Part shown: positions 1 through 9,204 of the stretch, one piece after another
Numbering within the stretch: the stretch's first letter is position 1
How the letters are laid out: each line of letters opens with the position of its first letter
Assembly: GCF_014653115.1 (NCBI RefSeq)
Contig: NZ_BNAD01000002.1
Coordinates: 1 to 64,000 of the forward strand
Direction of reading: 5' to 3'
Source: Nocardioides flavus (ex Wang et al. 2016)
GTDB taxonomy: Bacteria > Actinomycetota > Actinomycetes > Propionibacteriales > Nocardioidaceae
DNA: 64,000 nt
Notes under the pieces: model-generated
Databases searched by the model: none
The model's input: only the letters and a program-made list of their open reading frames with translations
Told to the model about the DNA's origin: nothing
Made by a program: the position numbers and the translations under genes

Positions 1-1
1 G

Positions 2-499
2 ATCTTCGGGCCGACCGGGCGGATGGAGAACGGCCAGCGCCTCGTCCTCCTCAAGCAGATCCAGGCCTGGCGCGGCGACACCCACACGAGCGTGACGATC
101 AAGCCCGTCATCGACCTCAACACCCCGTTGACCGCGCAGGGCTACGACATTCCCGACCGCATCCGCGAACAAGTGATCCTGCGCGACCGCACCTGCGTCT
201 TCCCTGATTGCAGCCGACCCGCCCGGGGCTGCGACATCGATCATGTCGTCCCGTGGGACGAACACGCCGAAGCAGAGGGCAGACCCCAGCCCGGGCCGAC
301 CACGACGAGCAACCTCGCCGCGCTGTGCCGGTTCCACCACCGCCTCAAGACCCACTCTCCCTGGCGCTACGCCATGGTCGCGCCCGGGGTGTTCGAGTGG
401 ACGGCTCCCCACGGCCACCGCTACCGACGCGACCACACCGGCACCACCGAGCTCGACCCACCCGATCCACCCGGCATCCCACACCCCCGCCGACGATGA
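2..499 (+). CDS. HNH endonuclease domain protein, C-terminal part (DUF222-type), cut by window start
   Basis: The frame is open to the first base, so the N-terminus lies outside the window; an internal ATG at 23 is not the true start. The visible part carries an HNH nuclease fold: a zinc-type cysteine pair (CVFPDCSRP), the DIDHVVPW motif supplying the first catalytic His, then SNLAALCRFHH with the Asn and closing His. This layout is typical of actinobacterial DUF222/HNH proteins (REP13E12-like), which are often present in many copies per genome and are of unclear function. The tail after the HNH is Pro/Arg/His-rich. Substrate and role cannot be read from this fragment. Confidence 0.85.
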   Translation: MFGPTGRMENGQRLVLLKQIQAWRGDTHTSVTIKPVIDLNTPLTAQGYDIPDRIREQVILRDRTCVFPDCSRPARGCDIDHVVPWDEHAEAEGRPQPGPTTTSNLAALCRFHHRLKTHSPWRYAMVAPGVFEWTAPHGHRYRRDHTGTTELDPPDPPGIPHPRRR

Positions 500-586
500 C
501 CCCGCCCCACACCCCGCCAGTCCCCACGATGGCGGGGACACAGGCGCGTCCTGCGCGCGGGCTCTCCCGTGCGGCAGACTCGGCGC

Positions 587-898
587 ATGTCCGCACAGCG
601 ACGCATCAGCAAGGCAGCATCCGGCAGACGCCAGCCGTGGCTGACCTTCTGGGGCGCGTCCGCGTGCGTCCTTGCCGTCTGTTTCCTCGCGGTGCTCCGG
701 ACGAGCGGCACCACCAGCGCCGGCCTGGTCCTACTGGGCGGCCCGATCGTCCTCGGCATCGCGGCGGCACTCTTCCACTCCACCCTGTCGCCAGTGCGCG
801 ACTCGGTCGCAGGAGCCGGCGACACGCGAGGCGCCTTCGAGAGTGGGGGCGTCGGCGACGCTGACGGCGGCGCCGGCGGCGGTGACAGCGCAGGGTGA
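587..898 (+). CDS. small hypothetical membrane protein
   Basis: About 103 residues with a basic N-terminus and two predicted membrane segments (roughly residues 17-37 and 45-68), followed by an acidic, Gly/Ala-rich tail. I see no known domain. The ATG at 587 is preferred over the in-frame GTG at 569 because a CAGACT hexamer, close to a -10 box, sits six bases before it, as in several leaderless genes of this window. It lies between the HNH gene and the transporter gene on the same strand with no visible functional link. It could be a spurious frame, so confidence is moderate. Confidence 0.5.
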   Translation: MSAQRRISKAASGRRQPWLTFWGASACVLAVCFLAVLRTSGTTSAGLVLLGGPIVLGIAAALFHSTLSPVRDSVAGAGDTRGAFESGGVGDADGGAGGGDSAG

Positions 899-951
899 CG
901 AGCACCCGGCGAGCGGCGGGGACGCGCGCCACCTCCGTGCGCAACGGCACA

Positions 952-963
952 TGGTCTAGACCA
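952..963. promoter_or_regulatory. 12-bp perfect palindrome upstream of the Nramp-like gene
   Basis: TGGTCTAGACCA is a perfect palindrome ending five bases before the TAGGGT -10 box of the transporter gene. It would occupy the spacer of the promoter, a usual position for a repressor operator. The regulator is unknown. Confidence 0.45.
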
Positions 964-967
964 CGAC

Positions 968-973
968 TAGGGT
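968..973 (+). promoter_or_regulatory. -10 box of a leaderless promoter (Nramp-like gene)
   Basis: TAGGGT fits TANNNT and is followed by seven bases and then the ATG at 981, which places the transcription start at or next to the start codon. There is no Shine-Dalgarno sequence, and no clear -35 is visible. Confidence 0.5.
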
Positions 974-980
974 GCTGCCC

Positions 981-2240
981 ATGGCGACCTCGACCTCGAC
1001 CTCGGCAGAGCAGACCACCGTCCCCCGCTGGCGCATCATCGGCCCCGGACTCGTCGTCGCGGCGACAGGTGTCGGTGCCGCCGACCTGGTGGCGACGCTC
1101 ATCGCGGGACAGAAGTTCGGCTACACCCTGCTGTGGTGCGTGGTCGTCGGCTGCCTGATGAAGATCGTGCTCGTCGAGGGCGCGGGACGCTACTCGCTCT
1201 CCACCGGGCGCACGATCTTCGAGGGCTGGCGCTCGCTCGGAGCGTGGACGACCTGGTACTTCGCGCCGTACATCGTGATCTGGGGCTTCGTCTACGGCGC
1301 CGCCGCGATGGCCGGGACGGGGCTCGCGCTCCAAGGGCTCCTCGGCGGGCTGTCGACGACCTGGTGGGGAATCTCCTCCGGCCTCCTCGGACTCGTGCTG
1401 GTGTGGAGCGGGCGCTACAACGTCTTCGAGAAGGTGCTCGCCGCCCTCGTCGGGATCATGTTCGTCACGATGGTCGGCGCGGCGCTGCTGACCACCCCCA
1501 ACCTCGGCGAGGTGCTGACCGGCCTCGCCCCGCGCATCCCCGAGGACGGCCTCGTCAACACCCTCGCCCTCGCCGGCGGCGTCGGCGGCACGATCACCCT
1601 CGCCGCGTACGGCTACTGGTTGCGGGAGAAGGGCTGGAGCACCCCGCGCTACATGCGGGTCATGCGGATCGACAACTCCGTGGCCTACGTCGTCACCGGC
1701 ATCTTCGTGCTCGCCACCCTGGTGGTCGGCGCCGAGCTGCTCTACTCCACCAGCGTCGCGATCGAGAGCGGCGACGCCGGCCTCCTCGACCTCGGCGCGG
1801 TGCTGCAGGACCGCTACGGACAGTGGGCCGGCAAGCTGTTCCTGCTGGGCTTCTGGGCCGCCGCGATGTCGTCGCTGGTCGGAGTCTGGAACGGCGTCAG
1901 CCTGATGTTCGCCGACTTCATGACCAACGTGACCGGCGGGGACGCGGCCGACGCCCGCGCCGGCGGCAAGTGGTACAGGGCCTACATCCTGTGGCTCACC
2001 TTCCCGCCGATGGTGATGATGTTCCTCGGCAAGCCGGTCTGGCTGATCCTCGCCTACGGCGTGCTCGGCGCATTCTTCATGCCGTTCCTCGCAGTCACCC
2101 TGCTCTGGCTGCTCAACACCGACCGCACCCCGGCGGAGTGGCGCAACAAGATCCACTCCAACGTGCTGATGGCGATCATCGCGCTCGCCTTCCTCGCGCT
2201 CTGCGTCAACGAGGTCCGCAAGGCCCTCGGCGGCGCCTGA
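981..2240 (+). CDS. Nramp-family-like membrane transporter lacking the canonical metal-site motifs
   Basis: A 419-residue protein with about 11 membrane segments and Nramp-type order, starting with the IIGPGLVVAATG segment of the first helix. Canonical Nramp proteins use DPGN in helix 1 and MPH in helix 6 to bind Mn2+/Fe2+. Here helix 1 reads TGVGAADL (residues 29-36) and the helix 6 region reads GTITLAAYGYW (about residues 205-215), so the usual metal ligands are absent. It belongs to a divergent Nramp-related group; the substrate could be Mg2+, another ion or an organic solute. The ATG at 981 is chosen over the GTG at 972 because of the -10 box seven bases upstream. Confidence 0.8.
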   Translation: MATSTSTSAEQTTVPRWRIIGPGLVVAATGVGAADLVATLIAGQKFGYTLLWCVVVGCLMKIVLVEGAGRYSLSTGRTIFEGWRSLGAWTTWYFAPYIVIWGFVYGAAAMAGTGLALQGLLGGLSTTWWGISSGLLGLVLVWSGRYNVFEKVLAALVGIMFVTMVGAALLTTPNLGEVLTGLAPRIPEDGLVNTLALAGGVGGTITLAAYGYWLREKGWSTPRYMRVMRIDNSVAYVVTGIFVLATLVVGAELLYSTSVAIESGDAGLLDLGAVLQDRYGQWAGKLFLLGFWAAAMSSLVGVWNGVSLMFADFMTNVTGGDAADARAGGKWYRAYILWLTFPPMVMMFLGKPVWLILAYGVLGAFFMPFLAVTLLWLLNTDRTPAEWRNKIHSNVLMAIIALAFLALCVNEVRKALGGA

Positions 2241-2243
2241 TCC

Positions 2244-2978
2244 TCACGCGCCCGTGGGGTGCCGGACCCACACGTTGGGCTCGACGTACGTCGCGGTCCC
2301 GTGCTCGGCGTCGCACATCACCGGCGCCAGCGCGCCCGGCACGACGACCGGGCCGGTCGTGTCGAACGGCAGCCCGGTCCACTCACGCCACTCCTCGACC
2401 GTCCCGGGGATGACCATCGAGCGGGGGCACACGCGGTCGATGCGGCCACCCGCACGCACGTGCACCCGCAGCCACGGGTCGACGGGCAGCCCGTCGTCGC
2501 GGGTGCGTCCGGCGTACGTCGCCATCGGCTCGTGGACGTCGCCCTTGCCGTTGGGCCGCACCGGCGCGAGCAGCTCGGAGAAACCGAGCCGTCCCGCGTT
2601 GTCGCGCAGCGCGGCGACGACCGTGCCCGACAGACCGGTCCCCTGCAGCCGCGGCTCGATGGCGATCTCCACCGCCGAGCAGGCGTCGGGCTGCCCACCC
2701 TGCAGCCTGGTCAGCAGGCCGCTGCGGATCGCGAAGTCCCACCCCGCGTCGGGCAGCTCGCCCTCAGGCAGCACGAACGGCACCGAGTGCGCCTTCGCGA
2801 CCATCCGCCCCGACTCGTCGAGGCCGACCAGGACGTACTCGGCGAACTCCTCCAGCGAGGCGTAGTAGGAGTTGCCGATCGGGTCGTGCTTCATGAATTC
2901 CGGCCAGGTCGTCTCCATGTCCCAGAAGACGTCGATCAGCTTCGGTCGCTCCGCCAGCGTGACGAACTCCAGCTCCAT
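2244..2978 (-). CDS. GNAT-like N-acetyltransferase family protein
   Basis: About 244 residues. The central part (roughly residues 115-150) has the acetyl-CoA loop of the GNAT fold in the form EPRLQGTGLSG, preceded by a beta strand (SAVEIAIEP) and followed by a helix. The C-terminal third (RVHVRAGG, then a Trp-rich segment) is conserved in style but not recognised. The ATG at 2978 is preferred over the one at 2987 because a GACAAT -10-like hexamer ends seven bases before it. The gene converges with the Nramp-like gene, their stops being four bases apart. The acceptor substrate is unknown. Confidence 0.7.
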   Translation of the reverse strand: MELEFVTLAERPKLIDVFWDMETTWPEFMKHDPIGNSYYASLEEFAEYVLVGLDESGRMVAKAHSVPFVLPEGELPDAGWDFAIRSGLLTRLQGGQPDACSAVEIAIEPRLQGTGLSGTVVAALRDNAGRLGFSELLAPVRPNGKGDVHEPMATYAGRTRDDGLPVDPWLRVHVRAGGRIDRVCPRSMVIPGTVEEWREWTGLPFDTTGPVVVPGALAPVMCDAEHGTATYVEPNVWVRHPTGA

Positions 2979-2985
2979 GACGACC

Positions 2986-2991
2986 ATTGTC
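2986..2991 (-). promoter_or_regulatory. possible -10 box of the GNAT-like gene
   Basis: GACAAT on the minus strand, seven bases before the ATG at 2978. It matches only part of TANNNT and is kept as weak support for a leaderless start. Confidence 0.25.
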
Positions 2992-3010
2992 GTCGGGGCT
3001 GCAACGGGTT

Positions 3011-4389
3011 TCAGAGCCGCTCGGCCACCCGCCGGGCCGCGACCTGCAGCACGTCCCACGCCGTCGCGAACGGAGGCGCGTAGGCGAGGTCCATCCAGGC
3101 GAGGTCGTCGACCGTGCCGCCGTGCCACAGCACGGCGGCCGCGGCGTCGATCCGCTTGCCGGCACCACGCCCGCCCACCACCTGCACCCCGAGCAGGCGC
3201 CGCGTGGTCCGGTCGGCCATCACCCAGAGGGTGATCGGCTCCGCCTCCGGCATGTAGCCGCTGGCCGTGCTGCCGTCGGTGACCACCACGACCGGCTCGA
3301 GCCCGGCCGCCTCGGCGTCGGCGCGCGAGAGCCCGGTCCGGGCGACCTCGAGGTGCACCTCGTCGTGGGAGAACCGCGTGATGGAGGTGTCGACCATGCC
3401 GTCGAAGGTCAGCGTGCCGCCGGCCAGGGAGTCGCCGAGCGCGCGGCCGTGCTTGGTGGCGTACGTCCCGAGCGGGCGGAACACCCACTGGTCGTCGAGG
3501 CGCCGGCGCACCTCGCAGCAGTCGCCCGCCGCCCACACGTGCTCGGCGACCCGCCCGTGCGGGTCGGGCCGCAGGGCGCCGTTGTCAGCCATCTCGAGAC
3601 CGGAGCCGCGGAGGAACCCGGTGGCCGGACGCACACCGATCGCCAGCACCACGAGGTCGGCCTCCCGGCTGCCGCCGTCCCACCGCACTCCCGTCACGCG
3701 GTCGCCGTCGGTGTCGAGGCCGGTGACCTCCACGCCCAGGACGACCTCGGCGCCGGCGTCGCACAGCGCGAGGTCGACCCGCTCGGCCATCTCGTCCTCG
3801 AGCATCGACATGCCGCGCCCGCGCGTCAGCACCGTGACGCCGAACCCGTGGCGCATCGCCGCCTCGGCGACCTCGACGCCGACGTAGCCCGCGCCCACGA
3901 CCACGACGTGGGCGCCGTCACCGGCCTCGGCGAACCGCTCGACCCAGGCCGCGCCGTCGTCGAGCGTCTTCACGACCCCGACCCCGGCGTACGTCGTGCC
4001 GTCCGGCCGCAGCGCCCAGTCGGGCACCACCGCGGGCGCGCCCGTGGCCACGACCAGCTCGTCGTAGTCGATCGTCTCGCCGTCGGCGGTGGTGACCGTA
4101 CGCCCGGGCAGGTCGGCGGCGACGACCTCCACCCCGAGCCGCAGGTCGATCCCGGCCTCCCGGTGCGCCTCCGCGCTGCGGGCGACGAGCTCGTCGCCGC
4201 CGTCGACGTCGCCCGCCATCCAGTAGGGGATGCCGCAGGCGCTGTAGGACGTGTGGGTGCCGCGGTCGAGCACCGTGATCGCGAGCTCGCGCCCCGTGCG
4301 CCGCGCGGTCCGCAGCGCCTGGTGCGCCGCCGACATGCCGGCGGCGTCCGCGCCGACGACCACGACCCTGGTCACCGTGCCGGGCCCGC

Positions 4390-4393
<4 letters not shown>
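3011..4393 (-). CDS. FAD-dependent pyridine nucleotide-disulfide oxidoreductase, CoA-disulfide reductase type
   Basis: About 460 residues. Features in order: the FAD-binding VVVVGADAAGMSAA near the N-terminus, a single redox Cys in TSYSACGIPYW about 45 residues on, the NAD(P)H site VVVVGAGYVGVEVAEAA in the middle, the FAD motif HVWAAGDCCE, and a C-terminal dimerisation domain. A single active-site Cys instead of CXXXXC places it with CoA-disulfide reductases and NADH oxidases/peroxidases, which reduce disulfides or O2/peroxide. The first of two candidate starts (GTG at 4393, which overlaps the stop of the upstream aldo/keto reductase as GTGA) is given; GTG at 4375 is the alternative. The pair is probably co-transcribed. 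Confidence 0.85.
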
Positions 4394-5424
<1,031 letters not shown>

Positions 5425-5483
5425 GGCCCCCATCCTGCCCGGTCCGCGGTGGGCGGCGGTGGGCGGCGGTGGGGACCGGTGCG

Positions 5484-5489
5484 TACGGT
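5484..5489 (+). promoter_or_regulatory. -10 box of a leaderless promoter (sortase gene)
   Basis: TACGGT, then six bases, then the GTG at 5496. The spacing predicts a transcript that starts at the start codon. It supports the shorter start for the sortase. Confidence 0.5.
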
Positions 5490-5495
5490 GGACGG

Positions 5496-6185
5496 GTGGC
5501 AGGTCGCGTCGTCGTCGCACTGGCCGCGGCACTGGCCGCGGTGGCGACGGCCTGCGCCGCTGAGCAGCCGCCCCGGGCGGAGCCGGCGGCCGCGCCCGTC
5601 GAACGCCGGACGACCGACGCCCCCGCCGCGGCCGAGCCCACCGAGTCGGTGACCCCGGAGCCGGCGGCCCCCGAGCCGCGACGCTCGTTCGTCACCATCC
5701 CGGCGATCGGGCTGCGCGACTTTCCCGTGGTCCGCTACCGCGGGTCGCCCGACGACGCGCCGGGCACCGCGCTGCAGAACGCCGGCGACATGGCCTCGCC
5801 CCGAGGGCCGGGCGGCGGCGTCGGGCCCGGGGAGGTCGGCAACCACATCGTCACCGGTCACCGCCTGACCGGCACCGCCCCGTTGCGCGACTCCCCGTCG
5901 CTGCGTCGCGGCGACCGCATCCAGGTGCGCACGGGAGGCACCGTGTACGTCTACGAGGTGCGCCGCACCCGCTGGACGTCCTTCCGGCAGCCGGCGTCGC
6001 TGCGCGCCCAGAGCGCCGAGGTGCCCGGCCGCCCGGGCCGGACCGCCACGCGGGCGATGATCACCCTGTCGACCTGCGCGACGCCCGAGGACCACGCCGA
6101 CGGCAACTACTGGTCGGACGAGTTCGACAACCCCGAGCACCGCATCGACAAGATCGGCGTGCTCGTCGCGACGCGTCCGGCCTGA
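5496..6185 (+). CDS. class E/F-type sortase (cysteine transpeptidase), exported
   Basis: 229 residues: a hydrophobic export segment at residues 4-18 ending in VATACAAE (a possible weak lipobox), a long Ala/Pro/Glu linker, then a sortase domain. The catalytic set is visible: His in NHIVTGHR, Cys in TLSTCATP and Arg in NPEHRIDKIG. Sortases join surface proteins to the cell wall or to each other through a C-terminal sorting signal. No LPXTG-type substrate is encoded next to it, and the giant surface protein further along the window does not end in such a signal. It is divergent from the aldo/keto reductase gene. Confidence 0.88.
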   Translation: MAGRVVVALAAALAAVATACAAEQPPRAEPAAAPVERRTTDAPAAAEPTESVTPEPAAPEPRRSFVTIPAIGLRDFPVVRYRGSPDDAPGTALQNAGDMASPRGPGGGVGPGEVGNHIVTGHRLTGTAPLRDSPSLRRGDRIQVRTGGTVYVYEVRRTRWTSFRQPASLRAQSAEVPGRPGRTATRAMITLSTCATPEDHADGNYWSDEFDNPEHRIDKIGVLVATRPA

Positions 6186-6205
6186 GCCGCGCCGTACGTC
6201 CGGGC

Positions 6206-6802
6206 TCAGGCGCGGCGCGTCTCCAGCACCCGGAAGCCCTTGCTGCTCGCGAGTCGCTCGGTGGGCCAGCCCTGCTCCCCCAGCCAGCGCTGGAGCGAGT
6301 CGGCGCCGAGGTTCTTGCCGACCACCATCACCATCCGCCCGCCCGGGGCGAGCCGCGGCAGCCAGGTGAGCAGCAGCTCGTGCAGCGCCTCCTTGCCGAT
6401 CCGGATCGGCGGGTTGGACCAGATCTCGTCGAAGACCTGGTCGCTGGGCACCTGCTCGGGCAGGCACGCCACGAAGCGTGAGCCGACGCCCGCGGCCCGG
6501 GCGTTGTCGTTGGCGAGCAGCAGGGCGCGCTCGTTGACGTCGACCGCCGTCACGTTGGACAGCGGGACCGCCTTCGCGATGGCGAGCCCGATCACGCCGT
6601 AGCCACACCCGAGGTCGAGGAACTGGCCCTGCACCGGGGGCTCCAGCTCCTTGAACAGCACGGCCGTCGCGTGGTCGAGGTGCCCGCGGCTGAACACGCC
6701 CGACCCGGTCTCGAGGCGCAGCTCGTGTCCCCACAGGTCAGCGGTGAACGACTCGCGCTCGAAGGGGACGGCGGGGTCGGCGGAGAAGTAGTGCTCAGGC
6801 AT
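6206..6802 (-). CDS. class I SAM-dependent methyltransferase, RsmC/RlmG-like small form
   Basis: 198 residues. The AdoMet site is [11 protein letters not shown] (about residues 63-73), followed by an acidic ribose-binding [10 protein letters not shown] and the SNPPIR motif typical of N2-guanine or N6-adenine rRNA methyltransferases of the RsmC group. It equals the C-terminal half of E. coli RsmC and lacks the N-terminal half, as usual for this actinobacterial form. It overlaps truA by eight bases and so probably shares its transcript, consistent with an RNA-modification role. The exact target nucleotide is unknown. Confidence 0.85.
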   Translation of the reverse strand: MPEHYFSADPAVPFERESFTADLWGHELRLETGSGVFSRGHLDHATAVLFKELEPPVQGQFLDLGCGYGVIGLAIAKAVPLSNVTAVDVNERALLLANDNARAAGVGSRFVACLPEQVPSDQVFDEIWSNPPIRIGKEALHELLLTWLPRLAPGGRMVMVVGKNLGADSLQRWLGEQGWPTERLASSKGFRVLETRRA

Positions 6803-7631
6803 CGATCGCCTCTCGTCGGGCTCGGGCTCGCTCGGCCTGCGCGGCCAGCTCGTCGTCGTCGGGGTAGCCGACCTCCTCCAGGGTGAGGCCGTGGGCGTGC
6901 ACGACCCGCACGCCCTGGTCGCGTCGCCGCCCGGCCATGACCTCGGCCGGCCAGGACGTCGGCCGACGCCCCTCGCCGACCGCGATCAGGCAGCCGACGA
7001 GCGCGCGCACCATGTTGTGGCAGAACGCGTCGGCGCGCACCGTGCCGACGACCAGCCCCGCGTCGTCGCGCCTCCACGCGAGGTCGAGCAGCGTGCGGAC
7101 GGTGGTCGCGCCCTCGCGCTGCTTGCAGAAGGACGCGAAGTCCTGGAGACCCACCAGCGGCGCCGACGCCTCGTTCATCGCCGCGAGGTCGAGACGGCGT
7201 GGCCAGGTGAGGACGTGGCCGCGCACGAGCGGGTCGGCCAGCTCCTGGGCGTCCGCGATCCGGTAGGCGTAGCGCCGCCAGGTCGCCGAGAAGCGGGCGT
7301 CGAACCCGGCTGGCGCCTCGACCACGCGGCGTACGCGCACGTCGGGCGGCAGGATCCCGTCGACGCGGCGGGCCAGGGCGTCCAGCGGGGGGTCGCTGGA
7401 CCGGCCGGCCGACGCCGCCACGACCTCGGCGTCCACGTCGAGGTGCGCGACCTGCCCCCGCGCGTGCACGCCCGCGTCCGTACGCCCGGCGACCGTCACC
7501 CGCACCTCGGGCAGCCGCAGCGCGGTGGCCAGCGCCGCCTCGATCGTGCCCTGCACCGTGCGGCGGCCTGGCTGCGCTGCCCAGCCGGAGAAGTCGGCGC
7601 CGTCGTAGGCACAGTCGATCCGCAGGCGCAC
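6795..7631 (-). CDS. truA: tRNA pseudouridine(38-40) synthase TruA
   Basis: 278 residues. It starts [16 protein letters not shown] and carries the catalytic Asp in [14 protein letters not shown], the defining TruA motif, plus the FCKQREG and FCHNMVR segments. It isomerises uridines 38-40 in the tRNA anticodon arm. The GTG start is preceded by TAGGAT six bases upstream, which suggests a leaderless transcript. In many actinobacteria truA follows rplQ directly; here about 2.5 kb of plus-strand genes separate them. Confidence 0.96.
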   Translation of the reverse strand: MRLRIDCAYDGADFSGWAAQPGRRTVQGTIEAALATALRLPEVRVTVAGRTDAGVHARGQVAHLDVDAEVVAASAGRSSDPPLDALARRVDGILPPDVRVRRVVEAPAGFDARFSATWRRYAYRIADAQELADPLVRGHVLTWPRRLDLAAMNEASAPLVGLQDFASFCKQREGATTVRTLLDLAWRRDDAGLVVGTVRADAFCHNMVRALVGCLIAVGEGRRPTSWPAEVMAGRRRDQGVRVVHAHGLTLEEVGYPDDDELAAQAERARARREAIDA

Positions 7632-7637
7632 GCAGCG

Positions 7638-7643
7638 ATCCTA
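7638..7643 (-). promoter_or_regulatory. -10 box of a leaderless truA promoter
   Basis: TAGGAT on the minus strand ends six bases before the GTG of truA. The expected -35 position (about 7661-7666) lies inside the first ArsR-type palindrome, so the divergent regulator could also affect truA. Confidence 0.5.
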
Positions 7644-7657
7644 GGCGCACGCATTGT

Positions 7658-7717
7658 TCAACCAGATGGTTGACAAGACGGACGCACGCGACCTAGGTTG
7701 ATCAACCAATCAGTTGA
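7658..7717 (+). promoter_or_regulatory. ArsR-operon promoter with two operator palindromes
   Basis: Two 16-bp elements share one design: TCAACCA-ga-TGGTTGA at 7658-7673 and TCAACCA-at-CAGTTGA at 7702-7717, with starts 44 bp apart. Between them lies a near-consensus promoter: -35 TTGACA at 7670-7675 and -10 TAGGTT at 7694-7699 with an 18-bp spacer. The first palindrome overlaps the -35 and the second covers the expected transcription start. This is the arrangement expected for autorepression by the ArsR protein encoded just downstream. Confidence 0.7.
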
Positions 7718-7731
7718 AGAAGGTGCACTCC

Positions 7732-8094
7732 GTGACCGACCAGCTCTCCCGGGTCTTCGCCGCTCTCGCCGACCCGACCCGCCGCGACATGGTCGCGCGC
7801 CTCACCGAGGCCGACCACACGGTCAACGAGCTGGCGGCCCCGTACGACGTCAGCGTCCAGGCCGTCTCCAAGCACGTGAAGGTGCTCGAGGAGGCCGGGC
7901 TGGTGTCGCGGAGCCGGGAGGCGCAGCGTCGCCCCGTGCACCTGGAAGCCGAGGTGTTCGACCTCATGACGAAGTGGATCGAGCGCTACCGCCGCCGGGC
8001 CGAGGAGCGCTACGCGGCGCTCGACGCCGTGCTCGCGCGGATGCAGGACGAGGACGGCCCCAGCCGCACCGACCAGGAAGGAACCGCATCATGA
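7732..8094 (+). CDS. ArsR-family winged-helix transcriptional regulator
   Basis: 120 residues with the ArsR fold: RVFAALADPTRRDMVARL, then the recognition helix region YDVSVQAVSKHVKVLEEAGL, and a wing RSREAQRRPVHLE. The metal-binding Cys pairs of classical ArsR/SmtB are absent. It belongs to the group usually encoded with an SRPBCC protein, as here. The GTG at 7732 is chosen because AGAAGG lies eight bases before it; the TTG at 7714 is unlikely. Its stop overlaps the ATG of the SRPBCC gene. Likely a repressor of this operon acting at the two palindromes upstream; the inducer is unknown. Confidence 0.9.
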   Translation: MTDQLSRVFAALADPTRRDMVARLTEADHTVNELAAPYDVSVQAVSKHVKVLEEAGLVSRSREAQRRPVHLEAEVFDLMTKWIERYRRRAEERYAALDAVLARMQDEDGPSRTDQEGTAS

Positions 8095-8609
8095 CCACCA
8101 CGCAGGACCCGCAGACCCGCTACCCCGAGGCCGCGATCATCGCCGACGACCGCGTGCCCGCCATCCACATCTGGCGCGACTTCACCGCCAGCCCCGCCCA
8201 GGTCTTCCGGGCGCACACCGACCCCGACCTGTTCGCCCAGTGGATCGGTCCCGACGGCATCGGGGCCGAGGTCACCCACTGGGACGCCCGCGACGGCGGC
8301 AGCTGGAGCTACACCGCGCGTGGCACCGACGGGCGCGAGGACTTCGAGACCTCGTTCCGCGGCTGTTTCCACACCGTGCGGCAGGACCGCATCGTCCAGA
8401 CCTTCACCTGGGACGGGATGCCCGACGGGGTGGCGCTGGAGACCCTGACCTTCGAGGACCTCGGCGACGGGCACACCCGGCTGCACGCGGTCAGCCTCTG
8501 CGACTCGTTCGAGGACCGCGACGCCTGGCTGCGCAGCGGGATGGAGGACGGCATCAACGACGGCTACGCGGCGATCGACCGGATGGTCGCCGACGGCACG
8601 ATCCGATGA
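8091..8609 (+). CDS. SRPBCC (START-like, AHSA1-type) domain protein
   Basis: 172 residues with the AHSA1/SRPBCC pattern: an early IHIWRDFTASPAQVFRAHTDPDLFAQWIGP strand-helix (shown in part here), a central GGSWSYTARG strand and a C-terminal long helix SGMEDGINDGYAAIDRM. The fold forms a deep hydrophobic ligand pocket. In ArsR-linked members the ligand and role are mostly unknown. It has its own RBS AGGAAGGA and overlaps both neighbours by four bases, so it is translationally coupled to the regulator and to the next gene. Confidence 0.85.
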   Translation: MTTTQDPQTRYPEAAIIADDRVPAIHIWRDFTASPAQVFRAHTDPDLFAQWIGPDGIGAEVTHWDARDGGSWSYTARGTDGREDFETSFRGCFHTVRQDRIVQTFTWDGMPDGVALETLTFEDLGDGHTRLHAVSLCDSFEDRDAWLRSGMEDGINDGYAAIDRMVADGTIR

Positions 8610-9172
8610 CCCTCCCCGACGACCCGGGCGCTCGCCACCGCGAGGTCGCCGGCGAGATGTCCCGGCTCGTCGCCGGAACGCCGGACTGGTCGGCACCCAC
8701 CCCCGTCGCGGGCTGGACCGCGCGCGACGTCGTCGACCACCTCGTCACCTGGTTCCCCGGGTTCCTGTCCGCCGGGGGCGTCCACCTCGCCCCGGGCGTG
8801 CCCGCCGCCGAGGACCCCGTCGCCGCCTGGCAGCACCAGGCCGACGCCGTCCAGTCCCTCGTCGAGGACCGCGGCGCTGAGGACTTCACCCACCCCCACC
8901 TCGGCACCCAGCCCCTCGCGACGGCCGTCGACCGGTTCTACACCTCCGACGTCTTCATGCACTCCTGGGACCTCGCCCGAGCGGGCGGGCAGGAGCCCCG
9001 GCTCGACGAGGACCTCGCCGCCGACCTGCTCCGCGGGATGACGGCGATGGAGGACGCCCTGCGCGGCTCGGGGCACTACGGCCCCGCCGTGCCCGTGGCC
9101 GCCGACGCCCCCGTCGTCGACCGGCTGATGGGCTTCATCGGACGCGATACCGCCTGGCGACCTGTGCCCTGA
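8606..9172 (+). CDS. TIGR03086-like / DinB-like mycothiol-dependent-type metalloprotein
   Basis: 188 residues. The N-terminal helix bundle holds PVAGWTARDVVDHLVTWFPGF, in which the WTxRDVxxHL segment gives the first metal His; later DVFMHSWDLARA contributes another His. This is the actinobacterial TIGR03086/maleylpyruvate-isomerase N-terminal family, related to DinB-like zinc enzymes that use mycothiol. The substrate is unknown. It is the third gene of the ArsR operon (ATGA overlap with the SRPBCC gene), so it is probably induced together with it. Confidence 0.8.
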   Translation: MTLPDDPGARHREVAGEMSRLVAGTPDWSAPTPVAGWTARDVVDHLVTWFPGFLSAGGVHLAPGVPAAEDPVAAWQHQADAVQSLVEDRGAEDFTHPHLGTQPLATAVDRFYTSDVFMHSWDLARAGGQEPRLDEDLAADLLRGMTAMEDALRGSGHYGPAVPVAADAPVVDRLMGFIGRDTAWRPVP

Positions 9173-9192
9173 GCCATGTCCCTCGAGGCGGC

Positions 9193-9198
9193 TACGGT
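9193..9198 (+). promoter_or_regulatory. -10 box of a leaderless promoter (ketopantoate-reductase-like gene)
   Basis: TACGGT, six bases, then the ATG at 9205. No RBS is visible between them. Confidence 0.5.
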
Positions 9199-9204
9199 GG
9201 CTCG

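Noticed and set aside
606..2156. Minus-strand 516-codon frame opposite the Nramp-like gene
   Set aside because: Composition is His/Glu/Gly-rich without membrane or domain structure; the plus strand encodes a coherent polytopic membrane protein.
5448..5475. Short tandem GGTGGGCGGC copies upstream of the sortase gene
   Set aside because: Only two to three G-rich copies; in this base composition it is not distinguishable from chance.
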